Shown in pieces: positions 45,648-54,008 of a stretch of 64,000 nt of DNA. Position 1 is the first letter of the stretch. The number at the start of each line of letters is the position of its first letter. A model generated the notes under the pieces. The model was not told the origin of the DNA. It saw only the letters and a program-made list of their open reading frames with translations, and searched no databases. Origin of the DNA: Bdellovibrio svalbardensis (GTDB lineage Bacteria; Bdellovibrionota; Bdellovibrionia; Bdellovibrionales; Bdellovibrionaceae); contig NZ_JANRMI010000002.1 in the NCBI RefSeq assembly GCF_029531655.1, positions 310,001 to 374,000 of the forward strand. Direction: 5' to 3'. A program made the translations under genes and the position numbers.

Positions 45648-46549
45648 CTGGACAAATCCCTTCCCTGGTAAAGTCGTAAACGTAGAAGATGAAAGAAGAT
45701 ATGCCACGCAAAAACCCAGCCCCAAAGCAAGCCTATCGAAGGTGACGTTCCTGCGGTTATTGTGATCGGCTCTGCGGCGAACTTTAAGATGGCTTCGAAT
45801 CCCTTCATGACGAAATCAAAGACGGTGAGCAGGGGGTGGATGAGGACTGCAAAAAAAGCCAAAGGCAAAAGTACAAAAGCGACCACAGGCGCCAGCAAAA
45901 GATTATAGAGCAGACTCAAAGGATGTAGAGCTCCCAGTCCCCACAGAGGCGCACTCATAAATAAGAAAATCGCCAGTTGTGATAACAACAGGGCAGAAAA
46001 TTTATTTCGAACTTTCAAAACCGACACCCAACACAAAGCCAGTGCCGCGCACCAGCTCATCACCAAGGATAGCGAATTCCACCACTCTGGAAAAAGTGCG
46101 AGTGTTATGCAGCCGGCAATCAGCACCGCAAAATCCACTGGAAACTTCCAGCTCCAACGTTGAAATAAAATTCGTGCGCCAAGGGCGACAAGTGCGCGAA
46201 CAGCGGGCGGTTGCCATCCCACTGCGAGAGAGTAAAAGCTCAAAAAAAGAAATCTTACAAAGACTGGAATTCTTAAGATGCTCAAAAGCTCATCAAGTAA
46301 AATTAAGTGAGATCCGGAAATAACAAAGATATGAATGAGTGAAGTCTTGATGAGCTTATCTTTAAGCTCTGTGTCTGTGATATTTTCACCACACAAAAGT
46401 GATGACAAAATTTTGCGATTTACAGACTCTGTCGGCAGAGTCTGTACACATTTCTGGTGAAAGATTGCCGCAACTTCTGACGTATTTTTCAGCAATGAGT
46501 GTGAGAATGAATTGCTCAAGGTTAATGCAAGAAAAAGTAGAATGATCAT
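45644..46549 (-). CDS. ComEC/Rec2-type membrane channel domain
   Basis: A 301-residue polytopic membrane protein matching the competence domain (PF03772) of ComEC. The hallmark TSLIHIFVISGSHLILL near residue 70 is followed by about seven hydrophobic helices. ComEC forms the inner-membrane channel for single-stranded DNA in natural transformation. The N-terminal OB-like domain of full ComEC is absent or reduced, and the nuclease-like domain is in the next gene. With dprA 3 kb away, competence-type DNA processing is likely. ATG 46549 is the first codon I can support. Confidence 0.78.
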   Translation of the reverse strand: MIILLFLALTLSNSFSHSLLKNTSEVAAIFHQKCVQTLPTESVNRKILSSLLCGENITDTELKDKLIKTSLIHIFVISGSHLILLDELLSILRIPVFVRFLFLSFYSLAVGWQPPAVRALVALGARILFQRWSWKFPVDFAVLIAGCITLALFPEWWNSLSLVMSWCAALALCWVSVLKVRNKFSALLLSQLAIFLFMSAPLWGLGALHPLSLLYNLLLAPVVAFVLLPLAFFAVLIHPLLTVFDFVMKGFEAILKFAAEPITITAGTSPSIGLLWGWVFAWHIFFHLLRLRLYQGRDLSR

Positions 46550-46864
46550 GGAATCAGATACTTAGCAAATTTCAGTTCAGTCATGTTTTCTAAAATAGTC
46601 TGTCGTGGGCTACCTGCGTCTCCTAGGGTCGGATTTTAAGATCTGAAATTCGGGCGCTTAAAATTGCTGCTTAAAATTAAAATAAGTCATTAAAATCATG
46701 TGCTTAAGGTGTGCTTAAAGAGGTGGCAATCCGCTGAAACCCTTGAGAATAAACAGGTCTAAGGTCTAGCATTACAATAACTCAACATTTTATGTGGATA
46801 AGTCCTGCTTGTTTGCACTTCTCGAAGCGTGTCATACTGAGGAAAGATCATGAGGTGTACATAG
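46550..46864. other. Intergenic region with GCTTAA repeats
   Basis: 315 bp between divergent genes, with promoters expected in both directions. It contains GCTTAAAATT twice (46656-46665, 46669-46678) and GCTTAA twice more (46702-46707, 46713-46718). I see no gene or terminator. Confidence 0.4.
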
Positions 46865-47413
46865 ATGAAGCAACTTAGACTTTTAGCAGCAACTGTATTT
46901 TTAAGCTTACCACTGGCATTACATGCGCGCACTGCGACTTCGGTGAAGCCGTCAGTTAACATGAATCAGAAGGCATCTTACAAGGATTTGAAAGAACAGC
47001 AACTGCTTGTAGAGCTTACGGGTAAAGATGTTTCTAAAGAAAGTGATATGAAGCTCTATGCTGAAATGGTGGGCGCTTATGAAGCTGATGATGAAATCGC
47101 TTTCAAGAGTCGCTTGCAAAGCCTTCTGAGCCGCTTTCCTAACAGTTCTTACGCCGACAATGCTTTATATCTCGCAGGGAAACTTGCGGTGAATCACAGC
47201 AATTATCCTGAAGCGATTCGCTACTTCGGCAGAGTTGAAAAGGAATTTCCTAAGAGTGATAAAGTGACTGCTGCCACTTTTGCTAAAGCAATGACCTATA
47301 AAAAAATGAACTTGGGTGAGTATGCGAAGCGCTCTTTGATTGAAGTGCGCGCAAAGTATCCAGGCAGTCCTGAATCCTTCAGAGCAAACGCAGAATTGAA
47401 GATGTTGAACTAA
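46865..47413 (+). CDS. Periplasmic TPR protein (YbgF/BamD-like)
   Basis: A 182-residue exported protein: signal peptide MKQLRLLAATVFLSLPLALHA, then a charged helical segment and TPR units (SRFPNSSYADNALYLAGKL, NYPEAIRYFGRVEKEFPKS, ATFAKAMTYKKMNLGEYAK). This pattern of FPxS-type TPRs is typical of YbgF/CpoB and BamD-like proteins that help coordinate envelope constriction or outer-membrane assembly. No Pal/Tol genes adjoin, so the specific role is open. The next gene, encoding a LysM protein, is in the same direction 82 bp away. AGGTG precedes the ATG. Confidence 0.8.
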   Translation: MKQLRLLAATVFLSLPLALHARTATSVKPSVNMNQKASYKDLKEQQLLVELTGKDVSKESDMKLYAEMVGAYEADDEIAFKSRLQSLLSRFPNSSYADNALYLAGKLAVNHSNYPEAIRYFGRVEKEFPKSDKVTAATFAKAMTYKKMNLGEYAKRSLIEVRAKYPGSPESFRANAELKMLN

Positions 47414-47495
47414 ATGCGGCTGCACTCCGACGACCTTGGCGTGCGAAAAGAGTAAGTAGACAAGTTAGGCCACAATTAAGTTAAGGAAGACAATA

Positions 47496-49124
47496 GTGAA
47501 GAACAAGAAGTTCTCTGTTTTATTGGCGATGATATTTTGTGCTCTTGTTGCGCAGGCTCAAGATGCTCCTCCAGATTCAACTTGGGATGCAGATCCTTTA
47601 GATGTTCTGGAGCCAAAGAAACAACAGGAAGTCGTCGAGCCGACAGTTCCGGAATTTAAAGAAATTCCAGAAGCTGGTGCGGAGCCGAAAGCAGAACCTG
47701 CTCACACTGAAGTTCCTGCGGATATTCCGCCACCAGCTCCAGAAGCTGTAGCCGCTCCATCGATGCCTGTGTCTCCTATGGGCAACGAGCCAGATATGTC
47801 CCGCGAGGCGGAGTTCAATCGCATTTACAAGAAGTACAACGAGCAACCAACCTCTGTAGAGGCTTGGGAAAAAGCTGTCGGCAAACGACAAGCAGAGACT
47901 TATCAAGTTCAAAAAGGAAACACCCTTTGGGATATCTCGACTACCTTCTTCGGGGATCCTAATTTCTGGCCAAAAATTTGGTCATTCAATAATGGCGCAA
48001 TCGGAAATCCTCATGAAATTGACCCCTCCATGTCAATTCGCTTTTTTGCGGGAAACATGGATGAGGCTCCGACTGTGGAGTTAGCAGCGACGAAGGCTGA
48101 TAAAGATGCTGTTGTTGATTCTTCCAAAGTAGGTGAGAAGACTGCCGTTGTGACGACTCTTCCGGCACACAAGGTCAAAGGGGCGCCAGTATTAAAGGCT
48201 TTGCCGGGCAGCTTGCCTTCCCGTCGTTTTGGCGTGGACATGAATCAGAAATCTGCTGTTGAAATTGAAGTTCCAGCAAAAAGTGTTTCGCAGGGGCTGG
48301 AGTATCTTGGCTACTACTTGGACGACACACCTGTTTCCGGGGTGGGAGTTGTCACAGCGACAGAGATGGATCTGAAGTCCGCTGGTGAGTTTGTTTATAT
48401 CTATGTGCGCCTAGATCAGGAAGGCGGCAAAGACTTTATCGTGCAGAAAAATCTTGCGCAAATTGAAGATCCTCGTAAGAAGGGGCGCAAAGCACAGATG
48501 GTTGAAATTCAAGGACAGATCGAAGTGCTTGAACGCGTGCATCCACAGAAAAATATTTACCGCGCAATTGTCAAAAAAGCCATTCAACCGGTTGAGGTCG
48601 GCTCGTTGTTGACCCCAGGGCAGTTGCCAATGATTGATCCCAAGCCAGGGGCTATTTCGTCGGGAGCTGGCGCACGCATTATTGGCGGGCAGTTCGGTAA
48701 CAACAGAACTTTGTTCGGCTCGAACAGTTTGATCTTCTTGGATGGCGGCACCAGCCAAGGATTTGCAGAGGGACAAAGTTTTGGAATTTTCGCGGATGAG
48801 GCGGTTCGCAATCGTCAAACGGATGCCATTCAGAACGACCGTCAGATTGGCGTTGTGAAAATTGTTAAAGCGACCCCAAATTTTGCGACGGCCTATATTG
48901 CCAGAAGCAGTGACGATATTCTCAAGGGGGATTACGTCGGGCAGGTTGTGAAGCAGGCGATGAATGCGCCAGAGAGCGCGCCAGTCGTTGAACAGCATGC
49001 GGCGCCGTCAGCGGCACCCAGTGAGGATCTCGAGAAGGAGTTTGATCTCGACAATGCTCCCGCAGCAGCGCCCTCAACGACACCGCCGGATGGCGGAGCT
49101 GATGACTCCGATCTAACACTTTAA
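47496..49124 (+). CDS. Exported LysM-domain protein
   Basis: A 542-residue periplasmic protein starting at GTG 47496 (AAGGAAG about 6 nt upstream), with signal peptide VLLAMIFCALVAQA. A Pro/Glu/Ala-rich linker (residues about 20-110) precedes one LysM domain, YQVQKGNTLWDISTTFFGDPNFWPKIW (about residues 135-165), which binds N-acetylglucosamine in peptidoglycan. The remainder is a long beta-rich region plus an acidic, Pro/Ala-rich C-terminal tail. No catalytic domain is evident, so it is probably a cell-wall-anchored structural or adaptor protein. Confidence 0.85.
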   Translation: MKNKKFSVLLAMIFCALVAQAQDAPPDSTWDADPLDVLEPKKQQEVVEPTVPEFKEIPEAGAEPKAEPAHTEVPADIPPPAPEAVAAPSMPVSPMGNEPDMSREAEFNRIYKKYNEQPTSVEAWEKAVGKRQAETYQVQKGNTLWDISTTFFGDPNFWPKIWSFNNGAIGNPHEIDPSMSIRFFAGNMDEAPTVELAATKADKDAVVDSSKVGEKTAVVTTLPAHKVKGAPVLKALPGSLPSRRFGVDMNQKSAVEIEVPAKSVSQGLEYLGYYLDDTPVSGVGVVTATEMDLKSAGEFVYIYVRLDQEGGKDFIVQKNLAQIEDPRKKGRKAQMVEIQGQIEVLERVHPQKNIYRAIVKKAIQPVEVGSLLTPGQLPMIDPKPGAISSGAGARIIGGQFGNNRTLFGSNSLIFLDGGTSQGFAEGQSFGIFADEAVRNRQTDAIQNDRQIGVVKIVKATPNFATAYIARSSDDILKGDYVGQVVKQAMNAPESAPVVEQHAAPSAAPSEDLEKEFDLDNAPAAAPSTTPPDGGADDSDLTL

Positions 49125-49125
49125 G

Positions 49126-49169
49126 ATGAAACAAGAAGGCCTGCAGATTTGCAGGCCTTCTTGTTTCAT
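49126..49169 (+). terminator. 20-bp perfect hairpin between the LysM gene and dprA
   Basis: The left arm 49126-49145 and right arm 49150-49169 are perfectly complementary with loop GATT. It starts just after the LysM stop and its right arm overlaps the dprA start region. The T-rich segment is inside the right arm, not after it, so termination may be partial and the structure could instead control dprA translation. Confidence 0.75.
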
Positions 49170-50109
49170 GAATGATCTATTTGCATTTTCCCAACTTATT
49201 AAAAATCATCCCTTCTATAAAAAACATCGCGATGAGGTTCATCAGCTTTATTTTCGCTTAGGAAAATGTGGCAGTTTGAACGTCGAAAACCTGTTGAAAA
49301 TGTTTAAAGAGTGTTTGCCCGTGATGTTTTTCACCTTAGACGACAGTCAAAAGATGCTCGCGCAGATTGCAGAAGAAACTTTGAAGCGTCGACTTGAAGG
49401 TGTTCAGTTTGTCGTTTACGGCGAAGAACTTTATCCTCCCAGTTGTTACATGATGGCAGATCCGCCTTTGACTTTGAGTTTTCTTGGGTCGCCGGTGTGG
49501 CTGATGGAAAGAAGTCTTTCCGTGGTGGGCAGTCGAGAGCCCAGTTATGAATCTTTGCGCTGGATGGAAAAGGAACTTGCCGCGTTCTGCGAACAGGAAC
49601 AGCCCTTGATTGTCAGTGGGGGTGCTCGAGGTGTGGATCAAAAAGCTCATGCAGTGGCACTTCGCAAGAATTGTTCAACCGTGGTGGTGCTGCCATCAGG
49701 CTTGGGGGAGATGTATCCCGACAGTCTGAAAGAGTGGATTCATCCGGTGTTGGATGGTGGTGGGTGTTTGCTCAGTGAGTATGATTATGGGCAGAAGATG
49801 CACAAACATCTTTTTCATCATCGCAATCGACTGATTGCGGCCCTAGGAGCCGCGACGCTTTTGGTTGAGGCAAGGAAGCGCAGTGGAACTTTGATCACGG
49901 CCAATCAGGCCGTGCAATTGGGGCGTTCGGTTTGGGTCGTTCCAGGACATCCGCAAGATCCCCATTTTGGAGGATCACTTGATTTGTTAAGTGAAGGGGC
50001 TGTCATGGTTAGGGATGCTCAAGATTTGTCCATGTTCTTTCACTCTGAGTTAATAAGTGAAAAAATGGCCTCAGTAGGGGTTGGGGGTTCGGGTGATCTA
50101 CCACACTAG
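49168..50109 (+). CDS. dprA: DNA processing protein DprA (Smf)
   Basis: Protects incoming single-stranded DNA and loads RecA during transformation. About 313 residues from ATG 49168; the frame also has an ATG at 49126 inside the hairpin arm, making 327. Rossmann-fold signatures are LSVVGSREPSYESLRWM, LIVSGGARGVDQKAHAVAL, VVVLPSGLGEMYP, FHHRNRLIAALGAATLLVEA and SGTLITANQAVQLGRSVWVVPG, all typical DprA blocks. Its closeness to comEC supports a competence-related setting. Neither start has a good Shine-Dalgarno site, suggesting coupling to LysM-gene translation or regulated access. Confidence 0.92.
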   Translation: MNDLFAFSQLIKNHPFYKKHRDEVHQLYFRLGKCGSLNVENLLKMFKECLPVMFFTLDDSQKMLAQIAEETLKRRLEGVQFVVYGEELYPPSCYMMADPPLTLSFLGSPVWLMERSLSVVGSREPSYESLRWMEKELAAFCEQEQPLIVSGGARGVDQKAHAVALRKNCSTVVVLPSGLGEMYPDSLKEWIHPVLDGGGCLLSEYDYGQKMHKHLFHHRNRLIAALGAATLLVEARKRSGTLITANQAVQLGRSVWVVPGHPQDPHFGGSLDLLSEGAVMVRDAQDLSMFFHSELISEKMASVGVGGSGDLPH

Positions 50110-50223
50110 GGCTAGTGGTGTCTGTAAGATATCAAAATTGCTGCGAAAAAAATGAAATGTTCTAAAAAAATCTTTTGCAAGTCTCAGGCACTTGCCCCTA
50201 AACTTTGATTCAAGGGAGGGGCG

Positions 50224-50274
50224 ATGTGGTCAAGGATGACCGTGGTGGTAAGGACGCTACTGCATCGTCTCTAA
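50224..50274 (+). CDS. Possible 16-residue peptide ORF
   Basis: A tiny open frame MWSRMTVVVRTLLHRL with a very strong Shine-Dalgarno site (AAGGGAGGGG, ending 2 nt before the ATG, rather close). It is followed by a TAATTTTTTAG stretch. The composition is hydrophobic plus Arg. It may be a leader or small membrane peptide, or chance. It lies in a 225-bp gap between dprA and the convergent lptF gene, which otherwise holds a weak hairpin (GGTCA-AGGA-TGACC, 50228-50241) and no gene. Confidence 0.25.
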   Translation: MWSRMTVVVRTLLHRL

Positions 50275-50334
50275 TTTTTTAGACTAAACATCATCAATGA
50301 TGCCTCTGCCCTTAGCAACGTCCTGTCGAAAATC

Positions 50335-51441
50335 TTAATTCCAGTTTCTACGTAAAGATTCAAATCCTAAAGCGCCAAAGATAAAGTTCGGAGCCCAAAT
50401 TGCGATGGGAACGGGAATAGCGCCACTTCTTGCTGCGCCTTCGGCCGCGACATACAAAGTCCAATAGAAAATAATCAATCCGATACAAAGAATCATACCA
50501 CCTGCTTTGGCAGCTCTGCGATTTGTGGTTGTCCCCAAACCCACGCCGATCAAAGCAAAGACGATGCAAAGGACAGAGATGGCCCACCGCTTGTGCATTT
50601 CAGTTTCAAGAATGCGGCGTTGCTCTGGATCTTTGATATCTTCTTTGAGACGTTCGCCCACTTCTTGAATGGTCAATGACTGCGGCGATTTTGCCTTCTC
50701 TTCGTTGTATTCAGGTTCTGCAAAATGCACGTCGTAAGTGTCGAAGCTGATCTTGGTGTGTGTTTTAGCCTGGCGATGGATTTCGCCGCTGTTTAAGCGC
50801 AACAAGACTTCCTGTCCTGGGCGATCCGGATCAGGAAGAAGAGAGCCATCTTTAGCAATGATCGTAAGCGGAACTTCGCCATTTTTTTCGTCATAGATAA
50901 AGACTTTTTTGAGAGTCCCTTTTTTCGAATCTACTTCATTTGCATAAACGACCATATCGAAGAAGCCTTCTGCAAAGGTACCTTCTTTGATAACGGCAGT
51001 TGCTTTGGTGTTGGCCAAGCGACTGAATAAAACCTCGAACTGGCGATTGCCCCAGGGTGCAATAATGAAAGATGTCTGTGCGGAAATGACTCCAACAAGG
51101 AGGGCTAAGACCAGAGCGGGCAATAGTAGTGTCCCCATGCTCAGTCCGCTGGCTTTCATCGCGACAACTTCGGAATCCTGGCTGAGGCGTCCGTAGGTCA
51201 AAAGAACCGAAAACAATAACGCCATGGGGAAGAGAACAGGCAGAAGTGAAATCACGACATAGCCAATAATCTCGCCAATGACTTTAAGGGCTACGCCATG
51301 AACCAGAGCGAACTCAGTCAGACGAAGCACTTGAAACATGAGAATAATTGAAATGAAGACGAAGAGTCCAAGAATGAAACTGGGAAGCATCTCAAAAAAA
51401 ATGTACTGCGCGGCTTTTTTGCCATTAAAAATGCTGAACAT
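50335..51441 (-). CDS. LptF/LptG-family lipopolysaccharide export permease
   Basis: A 368-residue YjgP/YjgQ-family inner-membrane permease of the LPS transport ABC system. Three N-terminal helices (about residues 10-130), a large periplasmic beta-jellyroll domain (about 130-275), and three C-terminal helices. Typical family motifs: LTYGRLSQDSEVVAMKASGLS and the C-terminal RRAAKAGGMILCIGLIIFY. The partner permease is not adjacent, which differs from the usual lptF-lptG pair. GGAGAG lies before the ATG. It is a single gene. Confidence 0.88.
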   Translation of the reverse strand: MFSIFNGKKAAQYIFFEMLPSFILGLFVFISIILMFQVLRLTEFALVHGVALKVIGEIIGYVVISLLPVLFPMALLFSVLLTYGRLSQDSEVVAMKASGLSMGTLLLPALVLALLVGVISAQTSFIIAPWGNRQFEVLFSRLANTKATAVIKEGTFAEGFFDMVVYANEVDSKKGTLKKVFIYDEKNGEVPLTIIAKDGSLLPDPDRPGQEVLLRLNSGEIHRQAKTHTKISFDTYDVHFAEPEYNEEKAKSPQSLTIQEVGERLKEDIKDPEQRRILETEMHKRWAISVLCIVFALIGVGLGTTTNRRAAKAGGMILCIGLIIFYWTLYVAAEGAARSGAIPVPIAIWAPNFIFGALGFESLRRNWN

Positions 51442-51572
51442 GTCTCTCCAATTTAATCTGAATCCTGAGGTATTGTATATGGCGGATTTCCCAGAGTCAT
51501 CGCGCCCAATGTCCAGTACAAGCTTGAAGAAGCCTTATTGACGCTGAACAGTCCTTATCTGACAATAGTGAC

Positions 51573-52604
51573 ATGAATAAGATTCTTTTGGTGTACGAGG
51601 ATTATGCAGATTTGATGAGTGTGGAGTCCGCTTTGAAAAAAGTGGGTTTTGACGTCATTGGTCTGTCGAGCGAGTACGCCGTGGCGGAGCAATTGCTTTC
51701 CTTCAATCCTGATGTCGTCATTGGCTCTGGCCGTGGCGGTAAGGTGAGTTCTTTAGGGGTGGGAAAGCGTTTGAAGGAAATGCCGCGTTGGCCAGGCAAG
51801 TCCGTGCTTATTTTCCCGGCGAATTTTAAGCCGTCTCCGCAAGATCTAATTAAAATTCGTGTCGACATGATTCTTGAAGCTCCGGTGGCCCCCCTGCGGG
51901 TTTTGCAGGTTCTAGCCAAGCTTTTGGGACATGATGAGTCTCTTTTGTTGGAGCGCTTAAATAAATCCATGCATGTGGATAGTTCGCCAAGAGCGGGCTC
52001 AGCAAGTGTGGGTGGCAAAGCCGGTACAGACGAGGAGGCTATTTACGTCAAAGGGTCGACGGGAGCAGCTGAAAAAGAAGGCTCATTTGCCTTGGAATCT
52101 GCTTCTGATGAATCTCAAGAGGGATCGCAGGGTTTTGATCTAAATATCGAGAATAAAAAAGAAAGTATGCGCTTTAAATTCGGTGAGCGCATGCAGTCAG
52201 CGGATCGCGAGGGCTTCGGCTCAGAAAGCTCTTCCGGTGGCGCCGGCGAAGAACCTGCCTTTCCAGATGTGGACCTGAAGGCTTTGGAGCGCGAGCTTCT
52301 CGGCGGAGGGGCTCCAGAGGTTGAGCGGGTGGAAGTTGCGGGCAATTTGCCTAGCGATCAAGCAACCCCGGAAGTTGAAAGCGCACTTTTGGATCTTAAA
52401 AAGGCCCAAGAGAAGCTGGCTGGGAAAATGAAGAAGTATTCGGCTCTTGTAAGCGATGTGAAAGTCTCTCCAAAAAGCACAGTGACCCGAGTTGAGGCGC
52501 GTCGTCGCCAAAAGGGGCTTGCTGCGGAGTGGGATAGCGAAAATATCAATGAACTTGATAAGTTGCGAAGAGAATTTACCAAGGCGCTTTTTAAAAAGAA
52601 CTAG
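51573..52604 (+). CDS. Degenerate receiver-domain protein
   Basis: A 343-residue cytoplasmic protein. The N-terminal ~125 residues match the layout of a response-regulator receiver (ILLVYEDYADLMSVESALKKVGF, PDVVIG, KSVLIF, VLQVLAKLL), but the phosphoacceptor Asp is missing: the strand that should end L-x-x-D reads DVVIGSGRGGK, and the Lys-Pro switch is replaced by EAPV. The rest is low-complexity and charged, ending in a coiled-coil/basic stretch (LDLKKAQEKLAGKMKKY, then RVEARRRQKGLAAEW). It could be a pseudo-receiver scaffold. The Shine-Dalgarno site is weak. Confidence 0.7.
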   Translation: MNKILLVYEDYADLMSVESALKKVGFDVIGLSSEYAVAEQLLSFNPDVVIGSGRGGKVSSLGVGKRLKEMPRWPGKSVLIFPANFKPSPQDLIKIRVDMILEAPVAPLRVLQVLAKLLGHDESLLLERLNKSMHVDSSPRAGSASVGGKAGTDEEAIYVKGSTGAAEKEGSFALESASDESQEGSQGFDLNIENKKESMRFKFGERMQSADREGFGSESSSGGAGEEPAFPDVDLKALERELLGGGAPEVERVEVAGNLPSDQATPEVESALLDLKKAQEKLAGKMKKYSALVSDVKVSPKSTVTRVEARRRQKGLAAEWDSENINELDKLRREFTKALFKKN

Positions 52605-52731
52605 GTTCTTTTGCGGCCCATCAGCCCCTCGAACACATGCAAAAAGAGATTGATCCCCTGGGACCTTGCCTATAAGGTTTCCGTGTTCATATTTAACTAG
52701 TGTGTTAAGTTAGTCATAGACGGAGGCCGTA

Positions 52732-53058
52732 ATGGGCACATTTACAAAAGCAGTTACAGACAGTTCTTTTGAAGCAGAAGTTCTTAATTCTCAAACTCCA
52801 GTGCTTGTCGATTTCTGGGCAGAGTGGTGCGGACCATGCCGTGCTTTGGCTCCAAAACTTGAAGAAGTCGCTCAAGAGTTGGGTGCAAAAGTTAAGATCG
52901 TAAAAGTAAACGTAGATGAAAATCCTGGCACTCCAGGTAAGTATGGAATTCGCGGTATTCCAGCGATGTTGCTTTTCAAAGGCGGCAGCGAAGTGGGACA
53001 ACTTGTGGGCAACCACCCTAAAGATGCTATCGTAGACTTCCTTGCGAAGAACACATAA
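52732..53058 (+). CDS. trxA: Thioredoxin
   Basis: A 108-residue classical thioredoxin with redox site W32-C33-G-P-C36 (WAEWCGPCRALAPKLEE), the cis-Pro loop RGIPAMLLFKGG and a normal length. Reduces disulfides in cytosolic proteins. GGAGG lies upstream of the ATG. It is a single gene with its own terminator. Whether it is the main trxA or a paralogue cannot be told from the window. Confidence 0.94.
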   Translation: MGTFTKAVTDSSFEAEVLNSQTPVLVDFWAEWCGPCRALAPKLEEVAQELGAKVKIVKVNVDENPGTPGKYGIRGIPAMLLFKGGSEVGQLVGNHPKDAIVDFLAKNT

Positions 53059-53122
53059 CCTTCCTTCACTCCGCAGATTGCAGAGAGAATTGTTAAGGTT
53101 CTGTAAATAAAATTTTATTTTT

Positions 53123-53157
53123 AAATAGAAAGGGGTCGTAATGGCCCCTTTCTATTT
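53123..53157 (+). terminator. Terminator after thioredoxin
   Basis: A 13-bp stem AAATAGAAAGGGG / CCCCTTTCTATTT with a 9-nt loop and a T tract. It starts 64 bp after the stop. Confidence 0.92.
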
Positions 53158-53299
53158 TTCAAGGATTAAAGTTAATGCAGTTTGATAGAATAAAATTTCT
53201 GTAATCTAAGCTCTAATTCATTTGAACGTTTGATTTTCCTCAGAAAAAAATGAAACTATAGTCCTGGATATGTGATTCAACAGCTTCAAGGACGTATTT

Positions 53300-53980
53300 G
53301 TGGATTTTAATGTTATGCAGATCTCGAACTCAATGTTGTCAATGCAACTTATTCATGAAGAGTTCAAACGTTCGGCGCTGAAACTATCTGCAATCTGCAG
53401 CACTCAAAATATCCGCGTGCGTCCTTTCGTCGAAGGTTTGCCACACTTCGGGAAGCTTTCTTCTGACCGACAATTGGACATCATCAAAAACATCAAATTT
53501 TATCTGGAGCTTTGTGAAGAGCAAATGTCCGAGGGTCAGAGTCTGCGCGACAACTTGTCGTTTACGTGGAAAGCTTTGCGCAAGCTGGGCTACTCGCCTA
53601 AGTCTGATTTGTTTTCTTTGATTAAGGACGATGACATCATTGAGATCTATAACAATGAAAGCCGTCAGCTTTATCGCAACCTTCGTTACTATGATTTCTG
53701 TTCTTACTCCATTGAAGAGCTCTACTCCTTGGAGTGGTGGAATTTGTTTTCTCGTGATGCAGAAATCACCATGAAACTTATTGAGGAAAGCGGAAAGATC
53801 TTCAACGGTGAGGTTGACACACATATTTTCTCTGAAACCGGAGAGCATATGGTGAAAGAGCTTGCGTCTGTTGATAGACTTTCAAACAGATACCGTGCAA
53901 AACTGCTCAGCCCCCTTATGTTGAATAAGAAGGCTGAGGCCATGATGGTTGTTATTGAAGCTAATTCTGTTATGAATTAG
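53300..53980 (+). CDS. Lineage-specific protein, family B (paralogue of the 22770 gene)
   Basis: A 226-residue cytoplasmic protein starting at GTG 53300 (AAGGA about 8 nt upstream; ATG 53315 is possible). No recognised domain. It is clearly paralogous to the 212-residue protein at 22770-23408 across the middle and C-terminal parts: LYRNLRYYDFCSYSIEELY against IFRTFNYFEYTSYTIEDIY, EWWNLFSRDAEIT against PWFSLYERDDEVT, and a C-terminal RLSNRYRAKLLSPLM against RLQLRNKANWIAPLF. It is monocistronic and convergent with the heme-oxygenase-like gene. Confidence 0.7.
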   Translation: MDFNVMQISNSMLSMQLIHEEFKRSALKLSAICSTQNIRVRPFVEGLPHFGKLSSDRQLDIIKNIKFYLELCEEQMSEGQSLRDNLSFTWKALRKLGYSPKSDLFSLIKDDDIIEIYNNESRQLYRNLRYYDFCSYSIEELYSLEWWNLFSRDAEITMKLIEESGKIFNGEVDTHIFSETGEHMVKELASVDRLSNRYRAKLLSPLMLNKKAEAMMVVIEANSVMN

Positions 53981-54008
53981 TTTTTACCCAGAGAGCTAAT
54001 TCGGAAGT

